DNA from: Ornithinimicrobium sp. INDO-MA30-4 | GTDB taxonomy: Bacteria > Actinomycetota > Actinomycetes > Actinomycetales > Dermatophilaceae | Assembly: GCF_021535045.1 (NCBI RefSeq) | Contig: NZ_CP091056.1 | Location: 1,550,001 to 1,614,000 of the forward strand | Length of the DNA: 64,000 bases | Reading direction: 5' to 3' | In this document: positions 11,589 through 21,843 of the stretch, one piece after another | Numbering within the stretch: the first letter of the stretch is position 1 | How the letters are laid out: the number at the start of each line of letters is the position of its first letter | The notes under the pieces: generated by a model | What the model was told of the DNA's origin: nothing | Seen by the model: the letters and a program-made list of their open reading frames with translations, nothing else | The model's database searches: none | Translations under genes and position numbers: made by a program

Positions 11589-12259
11589 ATGAACCCTTCG
11601 CTGCTACCACCACAGACGCTGGTCGCTGAAGATGTCTACCTGCTCATCCTCAACGAGGCCAACGGGAAGAGTCTCGTCAACGACTCAGAGCAAACCAGGA
11701 TCATCGCCTCAGCGATGATCGTTGATCTCGTGCTCTCGGGTGCTATGGAAGCCGTGGACAATCCGGTCAATCCGTCGACCTTCTTACTGCGTGCGCGCGC
11801 CATCTCCCCAGGGCTTGACCCGATCCTGATCAAACCGCGAAATGCAGCCGACGGCCATGCACCTGAACCAGCCATTCTGCGGTTGCGCCGGACAAAGCAC
11901 CAGAAGCCCCTGGCAAAGCGGTTAGCGGCCGGGGCTACGTCACTCGCCAACCACTCAGTTCTCGAATGCCAGAACTCAACGGCGAGCACGAGAGCCAGGT
12001 GCGTGCAGGGCTACTGCAAGTGCTGCGCGATCAGCGTGAGCCGGACTATCGCGAGGCCACGCTGATCGCCTTGTTGTTGACGGTCCGCAAACTGGCCACA
12101 CTCTTCCCGGCCGAAGACTCAGCCGCTATATATACCCGGGCCGAGGAAATCGCCAAGGACCATTGGATTCAGAAGGCTCCCAAGACGCGAGGCGTTCTCG
12201 ATAGTGCTGGCGCACAGATTGTCGAGGGAGTCGGCGACATCCTGAGCGCCTGGCCCTAG
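11589..12259 (+). CDS. GPP34 (GOLPH3/VPS74-like) family protein
   Basis: About 223 residues. The N-terminus LVAEDVYLLILNEANGKSL followed by a helix rich in I/A/L (IIASAMIVDLVLSGAMEA) is the GPP34 signature. The C-terminal part (REATLIALLLTVRKLATLFPA) matches the closing helices of the family. Eukaryotic relatives bind phosphoinositides at the Golgi; the role of the many actinobacterial copies is unknown. The frame changes around 11900-11960. The gene diverges from the peptidase with a 73-base shared promoter gap and converges on the HMG-CoA lyase gene. Confidence 0.75.
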
Positions 12260-12272
12260 ACCCAACGCCGGG

Positions 12273-13203
12273 CTAACTCCCGGCGAGCGCCTTCACGACC
12301 CGGCTGGCAGGTGGCTTGTTGAGCTTCGTGGACATCCAGGTGCTGGTCTCGACCAGGGCGGCAAGGTCAGCCCCATGCCGAATACCAAGACCATCGAGCA
12401 TCCACACCAGGTCTTCACTGGCGAGGTTGCCAGTGGCTGATTTGGCGTAGGGGCATCCGCCCAGGCCGCCAGTAGACGCATCGAACACCCGCACACCACG
12501 GCCGAGCGCCGCGTACGTGTTGGAGAGCGCCTGCCCGTAGGTGTCGTGGAAGTGCACCCCGACTTGATCTGGCCCGATGCCTGCATCATCCAGTCGATCG
12601 AGCAGTCGCAGCACATGCCCAGGCGTCGCGACACCGATGGTGTCCCCAAAGACAGTTGGTCACAACCCAGATCCATCAGGCGTGAGCAGACGTCAATGAC
12701 CTGATCGATCGGCACTGGCCCTTCCCACGGGTCGCCGAAACACATCGAGACATAGCCGCGGACCCAGGCCCCACCATCGAGCGCCCGCCGAACAACCGGT
12801 GCGAACATCTCCAGCGACTCATCGACGCTGCGGTTCAGGTTTTGCGGGCAAAGGTTTCGGTGGCGCTACCAAAGACAGCAATCGCACTCACCCCTCGCTC
12901 GAGAGCCCGGTCCAGGCCACGCTCATTGGGCACCAGCACAGGCCGTTGCCGCCCCAAACCAGCCGAGCCGAGTTGAGCCAGCAGTTCTTCGGCGTCCCCC
13001 AGTTGTGGCACCCACTTGTGCGGCACCATCGAGGTGATCTCCACCGTCTGCAGGCCAGCCGCGATCAGCCGATTGATGAACTCGGCTTTGACCTCAGTCG
13101 GCACCGCCAGTGACTCGTTTTGCAGCCCGTCGCGCGGCCCGACCTCATAGATCGTGACCTCATCGGGCATCCCGGCTTGCGGCTCCACCATTGGCAGCGT
13201 CAT
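12273..13203 (-). CDS. mvaB: Hydroxymethylglutaryl-CoA lyase
   Basis: About 310 residues. It cleaves HMG-CoA to acetyl-CoA and acetoacetate in leucine catabolism. YEVGPRDGLQNES is the conserved N-terminal metal and substrate motif. HFHDTYGQALSN and GLGGCPYAKSATGN are the active-site histidine and cysteine-loop signatures of the family. The frame changes near 12640 and 12835. The gene starts 20 bases after the ribH stop on the same strand, so it may be transcribed from the riboflavin operon although it has no obvious pathway link. Confidence 0.9.
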
Positions 13204-13222
13204 AGCCTCAGCCTGCCACTTG

Positions 13223-13686
<464 letters not shown>

Positions 13687-13690
<4 letters not shown>

Positions 13691-14352
13691 ACTGTGCTCC
13701 CTGCTCTGTCACGCTGCGGTGTTTGGGTCTTTGCTGTCGGCATCTCGCGCTGGCGCCGATAGTTGATGAGATCTGCCACGGTGAGCACCACGAGGTCAAA
13801 CTCCCGGCCGAGGGCCTCAACCTCTGGGGCGCGCAGCATTTCGCCTTCGTCATCGACGAGTTCAGCGATAGCACCAACCGGGGTCAGCCCCGCCAGTCGG
13901 CACAGGTCAACGGCCGTCTCGGTGTGTCCGGGGCGCTCGAGCACTCCACCGTCGCGGGCCCGCAACGGGACGACGTGGCCAGGCCGGATCAGGTCACCGG
14001 CGACAGTGTCGGACGCCCCCAACAGCGACACGGTGCGAGCGCGGTCGGTAGCACTGATGCCGGTGCTCACACCCACGACCGCGTCCACCGTGACGGTGTA
14101 GGCCGTGCGGAACGGGTCGGCGTTGTTGACGACCATCAGCGGCAGTTGCAATCGGTCAGCCCAACTCGCCGGCATCGGAGCACACACATATCCCGAGGTA
14201 TGCCGGATCGTCCACCCCATCCAGGCTGGCGTGATCGTCTGGGCGGCCAAGATGACGTCGCCTTCGTTTTCGCGGCTGGCATCGTCAAGGACGAGCACCG
14301 GTCGCCCTTCACGCAGAGACTGCAGCGCCTGCTCAACGATCTGCGTAGTCAT
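13687..14352 (-). CDS. ribB: 3,4-dihydroxy-2-butanone-4-phosphate synthase, single-domain
   Basis: 221 residues, uninterrupted. It converts ribulose 5-phosphate to the four-carbon riboflavin precursor. DDASRENEGDVILAA is the acidic metal-binding loop, and RPGHVVPLRARDGGVLERPG and HTETAVDLCRLAG are diagnostic. The protein stops after LINYRRQREMPTAK, where many actinobacteria carry a fused GTP cyclohydrolase II (RibBA). No ribA part is present, so GTP cyclohydrolase II must be encoded elsewhere. It overlaps ribE by 20 bases and ribH by four. Confidence 0.92.
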
Positions 14353-14947
14353 GATTGGCCTCCTGGCTGATCAGCCGTTCCACATATTTAGCCAGCACGT
14401 CGACCTCAACGTTGACGCGTTCGCCGACTTCGCGTTTGCCCAGGGTGGTCAAGTCCAGGGTGGTCGGGATCAGTGAGACGGAAAAGGTCCCCTCCGTCAG
14501 GTCTGCAACCGTCAGCGAGACGCCGTCGAGCGTGATGGAGCCCTTGCGCACCACATACCGAGCAATATCGCTTGGCAGAGCAAAGGTGAGCACTTCCCAG
14601 CGGTCGCCGGGCACTCGGCTGAGTAGTTGCGCGGTCGTGTCGACGTGGCCTTGCACGACGTGTCCGCCAAACCGGCCATCGCTGCGCAGGGCCCGCTCGA
14701 GGTTGACCGGCGAGCCGACTGTCAGGTCACCGATGCTGCTGGCGTTGAGTGTTTCGGCCATCACGTCGGTGCTGAACTCGCCATCGCCGTGCTCGGTGAC
14801 GGTCAGGCAGACGCCGTTGACGGCGATCGACTCACCGTGGCCTGCGTCGCTGGTGACCAACGGCCCGCGGATGCGGATTTGGCTTGAGTCGTCGTGCGGC
14901 GTGATCGCCACGATTTCGCCAAGTTCTTCAACAATGCCGGTGAACAT
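14333..14947 (-). CDS. ribE: Riboflavin synthase alpha subunit
   Basis: 204 residues, uninterrupted. The protein is an internal duplication of two lumazine-binding barrels. The N-terminus MFTGIVEELGEI is the universal riboflavin synthase start. The first repeat has SIAVNGVCLTV and GGHVVQGHVD; the second has SITLDGVSLTVADL. It performs the dismutation that yields riboflavin. It lies between ribD (15 bases upstream) and ribB. Confidence 0.95.
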   Translation of the reverse strand: MFTGIVEELGEIVAITPHDDSSQIRIRGPLVTSDAGHGESIAVNGVCLTVTEHGDGEFSTDVMAETLNASSIGDLTVGSPVNLERALRSDGRFGGHVVQGHVDTTAQLLSRVPGDRWEVLTFALPSDIARYVVRKGSITLDGVSLTVADLTEGTFSVSLIPTTLDLTTLGKREVGERVNVEVDVLAKYVERLISQEANHDYADR

Positions 14948-14962
14948 TAGCCACTCCGAGAT

Positions 14963-16007
14963 TCAGTGCTGGTGGTTGTGTGCTGAGCGCGGGCGCGAGG
15001 TGAGGCGCACGTCTGAGCCGACTCGCTGGACATCGACAAGGTCGAGCCGAGCGATGCCGTCCATTGAGTCGATCCCTAGGCCGGAGATGGCGCTTGGGCC
15101 GTCGCCGAGCAGCGCCGGGGCTATGTAGTTAACGACTTCATCGACAAGCCCGGCCTGCCAAAGCGCCGCGATGAGGGTGGGGCCGCCTTCGACTAAGACC
15201 CGTCGGATGCCATTGCCAAACAGCTCCCGCAGCACCGCAGCCACATCGTGAGTCTGGAAGTGCTTTGTTGGCGCATCCTCGTTGACGACCTTGACGTCTC
15301 CGGTGAGAGGCCGCTGCCCAATCACCACCCGCAACGGTTGGCGTTCGAGCAGGTCACCGTCGTCATACCGGGCAGTGAGTGAGGGGTTGTCGGCAGCGAT
15401 CGTGCCCGTGCCCACCATGATCGCGCCACTCACGGCCCGCAGTTTGTGGCCATCAGCGCGAGCTTCGGGCGAGGTGATCCAGGCGCTGCTGCCATCGGCT
15501 GCGGCGATGCGGCCATCGAGCGTGCTCGCCATTTTGACGGTGACCCAGGGCGCCCCAGCCGGACTGCGAGCGCCCAGTGCTCAACGAGTTCTTCGGCCGC
15601 TGGCAAGTGCACTTGCTCGACCTCTAGACCACTGTGCTGGAGCTTGACGCCACCTCCGCCAGCCTCGGCCGTGGGGTCAGAGACGGCATACACAACTCGA
15701 GCAATGCCCGCTTCTTGCAACGCCTCGGCGCACGGTGCGGTCCTGCCGTGGTGGGCACAGGGCTCAAGCGTGATGTATGCGGTGCCCCCGGCTGCCCGCG
15801 GCCCGCCTGCCGCAAAGCGTCGACCTCGGCATGCACGGTGCCAGCGCCACGGTGGTGGCCAACCCCAGCGACTTGGCCCTCGGCGTCGAGGACGATGGCG
15901 CCGACGCGAGGGTTGGGGTCGGATTCAGGGCCCAGCAGGGCAGCATCAAGGGCTTGCTCAAGCCAGGAGGTGTCTGTGGTCACCGGCCAACCTTCCGAAG
16001 GAGTCAT
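14963..16007 (-). CDS. ribD: Bifunctional riboflavin deaminase/reductase RibD
   Basis: About 348 residues. The N-terminal deaminase has the zinc motifs TVHAEVDAL and, after rejoining, LEPCAHHGRTAPC. The C-terminal NADPH reductase has MASTLDGRIAAADGSSAWIT and the RVLVEGGPTLIAALW nucleotide loop. Frame changes near 15800 and 15550 split the gene into three pieces. I chose ATG at 16007 (MTPSEGW) because longer forms run into the riboswitch. It is the first gene of the rib operon. Confidence 0.92.
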
Positions 16008-16082
16008 CTCACCCGGGGTCTGCACATAGGTGCCAAGAGTGACCGCGGGTGCAGATAGACCACACCTGTCGCCACTCTTCGC

Positions 16083-16207
16083 GCTACCTACCATCCGGAC
16101 TTTAACCGTCGGTCCTGGAGTTTCACCAGGTCAACCAACCGCTGGCTGCGATTGGGTCGTGGACTATCACCACCGGTTCGGACTTACACCGACCCCGGAG
16201 CGCGTTC
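16083..16207 (-). promoter_or_regulatory. FMN riboswitch (RFN element)
   Basis: On the minus strand the conserved RFN blocks occur in order: a CCGGGGTCGGTGTAAGTCCG-like P2 arm near 16195-16170, ACCGGTGGTGATAGTCC at about 16175-16160, CCTGGTGAAACTCCAGG at about 16133-16117, and ACCGACGGTTAAAGTCCGG at about 16116-16096. The element ends about 75 bases before the ribD start. FMN binding would reduce expression of the rib operon. The conserved core and position make this a firm call; exact ends are approximate. Confidence 0.95.
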
Positions 16208-16549
16208 TTGACTTAAACCATACGCCCAGTGGCCGATCTGAGTCGATCCCCCTTCGCTGCGAGCCGGCCACTCGCGTCTAGCCCGCCCGCTCGCGTCCAG
16301 CCCCGCCCACCAAAATCGCGATTCGCACTTTTGCGCTCGATTCGCGGGTTCAAACACGCGTATCGGGCTCATTAGTGCGAATCGCACTTTGCGGCTGCTT
16401 TGCGCTCTGCTTTGCGGCTGCTTTGCGGTGTGCCGCGATGGCGCCACATGTGCCGACTCATCTGCCATGTGCCCAAAATTTCGCGTTATATGGCAGATGA
16501 AAGGCACATGGTGGGAACAGGCAGACCAGCAGATAGCGTTATACCCCTG
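16208..16549. repeat. Gene-free region with inverted and tandem repeats upstream of xpb
   Basis: This 340-base gap between the riboswitch and xpb holds no convincing gene. Three structures are visible. A 12-base inverted pair GCGATTCGCACT / AGTGCGAATCGC sits at 16318-16329 and 16374-16385. About 40 bases of degenerate TTTGCGGCTGC repeats lie at 16388-16428. A near-perfect 21-22-base inverted pair (arms 16447-16468 and 16490-16510, 21-base loop) begins CATGTGCCGACTCATCTG. They could be transcriptional hairpins, operators or a decayed mobile element. Confidence 0.7.
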
Positions 16550-18239
16550 ATGAATGGCCCACTGATTGTCCAGTCCGATAAGACCCTTCTGCTCGAGGTT
16601 GACCACCCCGACTCTGAGCCGGCCCGCCGCGCCATTGCGCCGTTTGCCGAGTTGGAGCGTGCCCCGAGCACGTGCATACCTATCGCATCACCCCGCTTGG
16701 CCTCTGGAACGCCCGCGCGGCCGGCCACGATGCCGAGCAAGTTGTCGACGCGCTGGTCAAGCACTCGCGCTTCCCAGTGCCGAACGCCCTTCTGGTCGAT
16801 GTCGCCGAAACGATGGCCCGCTATGGCCGACTCACGATGGACCGCGAAGAGGTCAATGGCGAGTCGACGTTAATTTGCGCACTACTGATCGCGCTGTGTT
16901 GACCGAGGTGCTTCGCCACAAGAAGATCAAGCCGCTGATCGGCGACCGGATCGACGACGACACCGTGCGCGTGCACCCTCCGAGCGCGGCCACCTCAAAC
17001 AAGAGCTCGTCAAGATTGGCTGGCCCGCCGAAGACCTCGCGGGCTACGTCAACGGCGAAGCCCACGACATCTCCCTTGACCTGGATGGTTGGGCACTGCG
17101 GCCATACCAAGAGCAGGCAGTTAACGGTTTTGGGACGGTGGCTCCGGCGTGGTCGTGCTGCCCTGTGGCGCTGGCAAGACGCTGGTCGGTGCGGCGGCGA
17201 TGGCCAAGTCGAAGACTACGACGCTGATCTTGGTGACCAACACGGTCTCGGCTCGCCAGTGGCGCGAAGAGTTGCTGAAGCGCACTTCGCTGACCGAGGA
17301 CGAGATCGGCGAATACTCCGGCGCTCGCAAGGAAATTCGCCCCGTCACCATTGCGACCTATCAGGTGCTCACGCTGAAGCGAAAGGGCATCTACCCCCAC
17401 CTTGACCTGCTGGATGCTCGCGACTGGGGCCTCGTTTTGTATGACGAGGTGCACCTTTGCCGGCCCCGATTTTTCGGATGACGGCTGATTTGCAGGCACG
17501 TCGACGCCTCGGCCTCACGGCGACGCTGGTGCGCGAGGACGGCCGCGAGTCCGACGTGTTCTCCCTCATTGGCCCCAAGCGGTTTGACGCACCGTGGAAG
17601 GACATTGAGGCGCAGGGCTACATTGCGCCGGCCGACTGTGTCGAGGTGCGGGTCTCACTTCCCGATGCGCTGCGGATGGCGTATGCGGTGGCTGAGCCGG
17701 AAGAGCGCTACCGGTTTGCCTCGACTGCGGCGGTGAAGGATGGCGTCGTGGCCGAGCTCGTCAAGAAGCATCAAGGCGAGCAGACCTTGGTGATCGGTCA
17801 ATATCTCGATCAACTCGACAAGCTGGCCGAGTCGCTGGGCGCCCCGATGATCACCGGAGCAACGACGGTGGCCGAGCGACAAAAGTTGTTCCAGGAGTTC
17901 CGCACCGGGGAGATCAGCTTGCTGGTCGTTTCAAGGTCGCCAACTTCTCGATTGACCTGCCAGAAGCCTCGGTGGCCATCCAGGTCTCGGGCACTTTGGC
18001 TCCCGCCAGGAGGAAGCACAGCGCTTGGGACGCGTGCTTCGCCCCAGGGTGATGGCCGCACCGCGCACTTCTACACGATCGTCGCGCGCGACACCGTGGA
18101 CTCTGAGTTTGCGGCGCACCGCCAGCGCTTCTTGGCCGAGCAGGGTTATGCCTATCGGATCATCGACGCTGACGATCTCGACACGTTGAAGCCGGGTGCT
18201 AGCTGTTCTTCCCCGGCAGGTTGTGAACGTCTGAGATAG
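16550..18239 (+). CDS. xpb: XPB/Rad25-type DNA helicase, C-terminus extended by an IS insertion
   Basis: About 563 residues. The N-terminal damage-recognition region includes ITPLGLWNARAAGHDAEQVV. Helicase motifs follow: LRPYQEQAV (Q-like), VVVLPCGAGKTLVG (motif I), DEVHLLPAP after correcting an indel (motif II), GLTATLVREDGRESD (motif III with the RED motif), and QRLGRVLRPKGDGR (motif VI). It is a 3'-5' helicase of the bacterial XPB family. Frame changes near 16660, 16870, 16985, 17140, 17470 and 17930 are read as indels. The IS replaces the last three residues (PTA, stop) after ...KPGAS with nine IS-encoded residues and a TAG at 18237, so the helicase core is intact. Confidence 0.88.
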
Positions 18240-19254
18240 CGAAGACCTCCGTGCAGGATGTGGGTTACCACACTCACTGTCCAAACACGGAGGTCTTCGT
18301 GACTCACGCTAACGCTCCTTGACGCCGGAAGGGCGTCGTCGTCTCGCGGTCCTGATCGTTGATCGGGGTTGGTCCCTTCGTCGGGCCGCGGAACGGTTTC
18401 AGTGTTCACCGGCGACGGCGAAACGGTGGGCCGACCGCTATCGGGTCGGGGCATCCTTGGTCGATCGCAGCTCCCGACCCCGGACGTCGCCCTCGCGTCT
18501 CCCGCAGCGCGTCGAACGGCGAATCGTCGGATTGCGGGTCAACCGCCGGTGGGGACCGCACCGGATCGCGTTTCATCTCCGGCTGCATCGATCAACTGTC
18601 GGACGGGTCCTCGCCCGCTTTCGGATGCCGTTGCTGACCCATATCGATCAGTCGAGCGGTGTCCGGGTGCGGAGGGCGAAGCCGATCCGTTACGAGCTCG
18701 CTGAGCCGGGTCAGCTCGTGCACGTGGATATCAAGAAGCAGGGCCGCATCCCCGACGGGGGCGGGCATCGCATGTTGGGGCGGCAAGCCGGGAACCGCAA
18801 CAACAAGAAGAAGGGACGCGGCTACGCGTTCCTCCACCACGCCGTCGACGACCACTCCCGGCTGGCCTATTCGGAGATCCTCGACGACGAACGCAAAGAG
18901 ACCGCCTCCGCGTTCTGGGAACGCGCCAACGCGTTCTTCCAGCCGCGGGGATCACGGTGACGGCCGTGATGACCGACAACGGCTCCTGCTACCGCTCCCG
19001 CGACTTCGCTGCTGCGCTCGGCACGATCAAACACCGATGGACTCGGCCCTACCGGCCCCAGACCAACGGCAAAGTCGAACGCTTCAACCGCACCCTCGCT
19101 GCCGAGTGGGCCTACGCCGCCTCATACGCGAGCGACGAAGACCGAGCAGCGACCTACCAAGACTGGATCCATCACTACAATCACCACAGACCCCACACCG
19201 GCATCGACGGCCAAACACCCTCAGACCGCGTTCACAACCTCACGGGGAAGAACA
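18204..19254 (+). mobile_element. IS481-family insertion sequence, 1051 bp
   Basis: The ends are inverted repeats of about 26 bases starting TGTTCTTCCCCG, with two or three mismatches (18204-18229 and 19229-19254). Both are flanked by the six-base direct repeat GCTAGC (18198-18203 and 19255-19260). CTAG is the known preferred target of IS481-type elements. Inside is a single transposase. Near 18236-18298 a second inverted pair, GAAGACCTCCGTG and CACGGAGGTCTTC, surrounds the probable transposase promoter. Confidence 0.93.
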
Positions 19255-19259
19255 GCTAG
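18299..19259 (+). CDS. IS481-family transposase (DDE integrase core)
   Basis: About 320 residues. The N-terminal helix-turn-helix region reads RGWSLRRAAERFQCSPATAKRW, and the linker has RRWGPHRIAFHL. The integrase core follows with VHVDIKK and YAFLHHAVDDHSRLAYSEIL (first Asp region), VMTDNGSCYRS (second Asp) and RPQTNGKVERFNRTL (Glu). The GTG at 18299 (MTHANAP) is the likely start; the frame slips at 18318 and again near 18950, where a G run appears one base short. Its stop TAG (19257-19259) lies in the target duplication, outside the element. Confidence 0.9.
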
Positions 19260-20133
19260 CCCAACAGCGTGACTAAGACGACCCCGATCAACACCAACGC
19301 GCTGGCTATGTAGTCGGCGCGTTGGTGTTTTTCGTTCAGGGTGAATCGGGCGATCACAAACGCCATGATCAGCTCGATCTGGCCCAACGTGCGCACCTTT
19401 ACCGCGCTCTCCAGCGTGAACCCCCACGCCCAGCACAAGGAGCCCAACAGGCTAAAAGCCCGACCCAGATGGCCGGTCGCCAAGCTCGCGCGACTCGCCT
19501 CAACTGAGATGGGTCCGTGAAGACAAGCCAGGCCCCGTTGATGAGCGTCTGGGTCGTCAGAAGGATCGCCATGGTGAACAGCGCACGGTCAAAGGCTGGC
19601 GCTCCAGTCAGCGATTGCGAGGCAGCGCCGATGCCGACTGCTGCCCCAGCAAACCCGGCTGCCGCTAGCAGGCCCATCCAGGCTGCCGGGTCCCCCGAGC
19701 CCGCGATGATCGTGCGCCAGGAGCCTTTGGCCGCGAGCATCAGGACGCCGACCGTCACCAAGATGACGCCAATCCAGCCGCCAGGCCGCAGCGCAATGCC
19801 GAAGCCAACGGCTCCCATCAACGCGACAATCAACACCTCGGTTTTGCTGTAAACCGTGCCCACGGCAAAATCGCGCATCTTGAACGCCTGCAGCAAGGCC
19901 ACCGTGCCCAATATCTGCGAGATGCCCGCAGCAATGATGGTCGGCCAAAACGAGGCGGGTATGCCCGGCAGCGTGCGCCCCAGCACCCCAAAGAAGATCA
20001 CATTGGCCAACAGAGCCAGCGGCACCCCATACGCAAAGCGGACGAAGCCGGCAGCCGTGGTGTCGAGCACCCCGCGCAACTCGTGTTGCCGCGACGTGCG
20101 CAGAATCTGAAACAGCGCTGCAGCTACGGTCAC
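19256..20133 (-). CDS. EamA/DMT-family transporter
   Basis: About 292 residues with around ten hydrophobic segments, the DMT pattern of two five-helix EamA repeats. Segments include FAYGVPLALLANVIFFGVLG and AVGTVYSKTEVLIVALMGAV, and a C-terminal repeat ends DYIASALVLIGVVLVTLLG. The substrate is unknown. One frame change near 19440 joins the two parts. Its stop codon TAG lies in the GCTAGC target duplicate of the IS, so the gene survived the insertion unchanged. The start is GTG at 20133, 13 bases from the divergent pseudouridine synthase start. Confidence 0.85.
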
Positions 20134-20146
20134 GGGTATCTACAAC

Positions 20147-21085
20147 ATGTCGGTTCATACTTTAGCGATGCCGCCGCCCTCCCCTTTGCCAACCCGTTAT
20201 GGCTTGTCCGCGGCGTGGGTTTGCACTCCTGATCGCGACGTCTCCCAGCCGCAGCCGTGGCCATCGATGGGCGCCTGGCTCCGGGACAAGCTAACCGAGC
20301 GCGTTGAGGTCACCCGGCTCTTGCGCGAAGAGCGATTTGTGTATGCCGATGGCTCGCCGGTGCGAGACCGCGCCCCCTACACACCGCATACCTTTGTCTG
20401 GTTCCACCGGGATCTGCCGGACGAGACGCCGGTGCCTGGCCAGATCGAGATCGTGCATCGCGATGACCGCCTGGTTGTCATCGACAAGCCAGCCTTTTTG
20501 TCCTCAATCCCTCGTGGCCAACACATCCGCGAGAGCGTCGTGGTCAGACTGCGCGACAACCTATTACTGCCCGAGTTAACCCCGCTGCATCGCCTCGACC
20601 GGATCACGTCGGGGTTGCTGGTTTGTGCGACGCAGCAGCGCTGGCGTGGGCCCTATCAATCGCTATTTCAAAACGGCGGGATGACAAAGACGTGCCGAGC
20701 GCTAGCGCCAATCCACGACGACCTTGAGCTGCCGATCACGGTGGCCAATCACATCAGCAAGCCTCGTGGAGCGCCGAGCGCTCAGGTCCTCCCGGGCGCC
20801 CTGATCAATGCCGAAACGCATGTTGCGCTGGAGTCTCATCTCGATGACTTTGGCGTCTATCGCCTCACCCCTCGCACCGGTCGCACGCACCAATTGCGGA
20901 TGCATCTCAACGGTCTCGGCATCCCGATCGTTGGCGATCCGCTCTATCCCGTCGACCTGGAGTTAGCGGTTGACGACTTCAGCCAGCCCCTGCAATTGTT
21001 AGCAGCCGAGATCTCCTTCACGGATCCGATTAATGGGACTCAGCGGCGCTTCATGAGCACACGGCGACTTCCGCTCAGTCGCTAG
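20147..21085 (+). CDS. RluA-family pseudouridine synthase
   Basis: 312 residues, uninterrupted. LTPLHRLDRITSGLLV contains the catalytic aspartate of the RluA/RluC/RluD family, and RTGRTHQLRMHLNGLGIPIVGDPLY is the conserved C-terminal motif. The N-terminal about 80 residues (AWLRDKLTERVEVTRLLREERFVYADGSPV) resemble an S4-like region. It isomerises uridine in rRNA or tRNA; the target is not predictable. A second in-frame ATG at 20168 (MPPPSPLPTRYGL) may be the true start. Confidence 0.88.
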   Translation: MSVHTLAMPPPSPLPTRYGLSAAWVCTPDRDVSQPQPWPSMGAWLRDKLTERVEVTRLLREERFVYADGSPVRDRAPYTPHTFVWFHRDLPDETPVPGQIEIVHRDDRLVVIDKPAFLSSIPRGQHIRESVVVRLRDNLLLPELTPLHRLDRITSGLLVCATQQRWRGPYQSLFQNGGMTKTCRALAPIHDDLELPITVANHISKPRGAPSAQVLPGALINAETHVALESHLDDFGVYRLTPRTGRTHQLRMHLNGLGIPIVGDPLYPVDLELAVDDFSQPLQLLAAEISFTDPINGTQRRFMSTRRLPLSR

Positions 21086-21090
21086 CGCAT

Positions 21091-21123
21091 CCAGCAGACA
21101 TCCAGACGACTCCCAGACAACAG
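21091..21123 (+). repeat. Three 11-base direct repeats in the response-regulator promoter
   Basis: CCAG recurs at 21091, 21102 and 21113, exactly 11 bases apart, with the longer consensus CCAGaCgAC. OmpR-family regulators typically bind direct repeats one helical turn apart, and these lie 16 bases before the gene for such a regulator. I infer an autoregulatory operator. Confidence 0.5.
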
Positions 21124-21138
21124 GTCCACACTGGGGGT

Positions 21139-21843
21139 ATGAGTGCTACTGAAGCGACCCTCTTAGTCGTCGAGGATGAGACCAACATCCGCGACCTGCT
21201 TGCTACCAGCCTGAAGTTTGCTGGGTTTGAGGTGCACGCTGCCGCTGATGGCGCGACAGCCCTCAAGCTCGCCGAAGAGCACGACCCAGATTTGGCCGTC
21301 ATGGACGTGATGCTGCCGGACATGGACGGCTTCACCGTGACGCGCCGCTTGCGCGAACGTGGCCGCGAGTTGCCCATCGTCTTCCTCACCGCGCGTGACT
21401 CCCTCGATGACAAACTCAAGGGCTTGACTGTCGGCGGCGACGACTACGTGACCAAGCCATTCAGCCTCGAAGAGGTCGTGGCCCGCATCCGCGCCGTGCT
21501 GCGTCGCACCCAGGACGCTGAGCCAGCCGAAGAGACCACGCTCGTCGTTGCTGACCTGGAGTTGGACGACGACAGCCACGAGGTGCGCCGCGCTGGCCGG
21601 GTCATCGAGGTCTCCCCCACTGAGTTCAAGTTGCTGCGTTACCTGATGCTCAACCCGGGTCGCGTGCTATCCAAGGCGCAAATCCTGGACCATGTCTGGG
21701 ACTACGACTTCCGCGGAGAGATGGGGATCGTTGAGTCCTACATCTCCTACCTGCGTCGCAAGATCGACACCCAGGGCGAGCCGCTGATCCACACCAAACG
21801 CGGCGTCGGTTACGTCCTGCGCGCTCCCGGAGCTGACGTATGA
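21139..21843 (+). CDS. mprA: OmpR-family response regulator, MprA-like
   Basis: 234 residues, uninterrupted. The receiver domain has the acidic pocket VVEDE, the phospho-acceptor in LAVMDVMLPDMDGF (about residue 56), FLTARDS and the lysine in DDYVTKPFS. The C-terminal winged helix has SPTEFKLLRYLMLNPGRVLSK and the YISYLRRKID...RGVGYVLRAP wing. With the kinase and an HtrA protease directly downstream, the block matches mycobacterial mprA-mprB-pepD, an envelope-stress system. The symbol is by synteny. Confidence 0.88.
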   Translation: MSATEATLLVVEDETNIRDLLATSLKFAGFEVHAAADGATALKLAEEHDPDLAVMDVMLPDMDGFTVTRRLRERGRELPIVFLTARDSLDDKLKGLTVGGDDYVTKPFSLEEVVARIRAVLRRTQDAEPAEETTLVVADLELDDDSHEVRRAGRVIEVSPTEFKLLRYLMLNPGRVLSKAQILDHVWDYDFRGEMGIVESYISYLRRKIDTQGEPLIHTKRGVGYVLRAPGADV

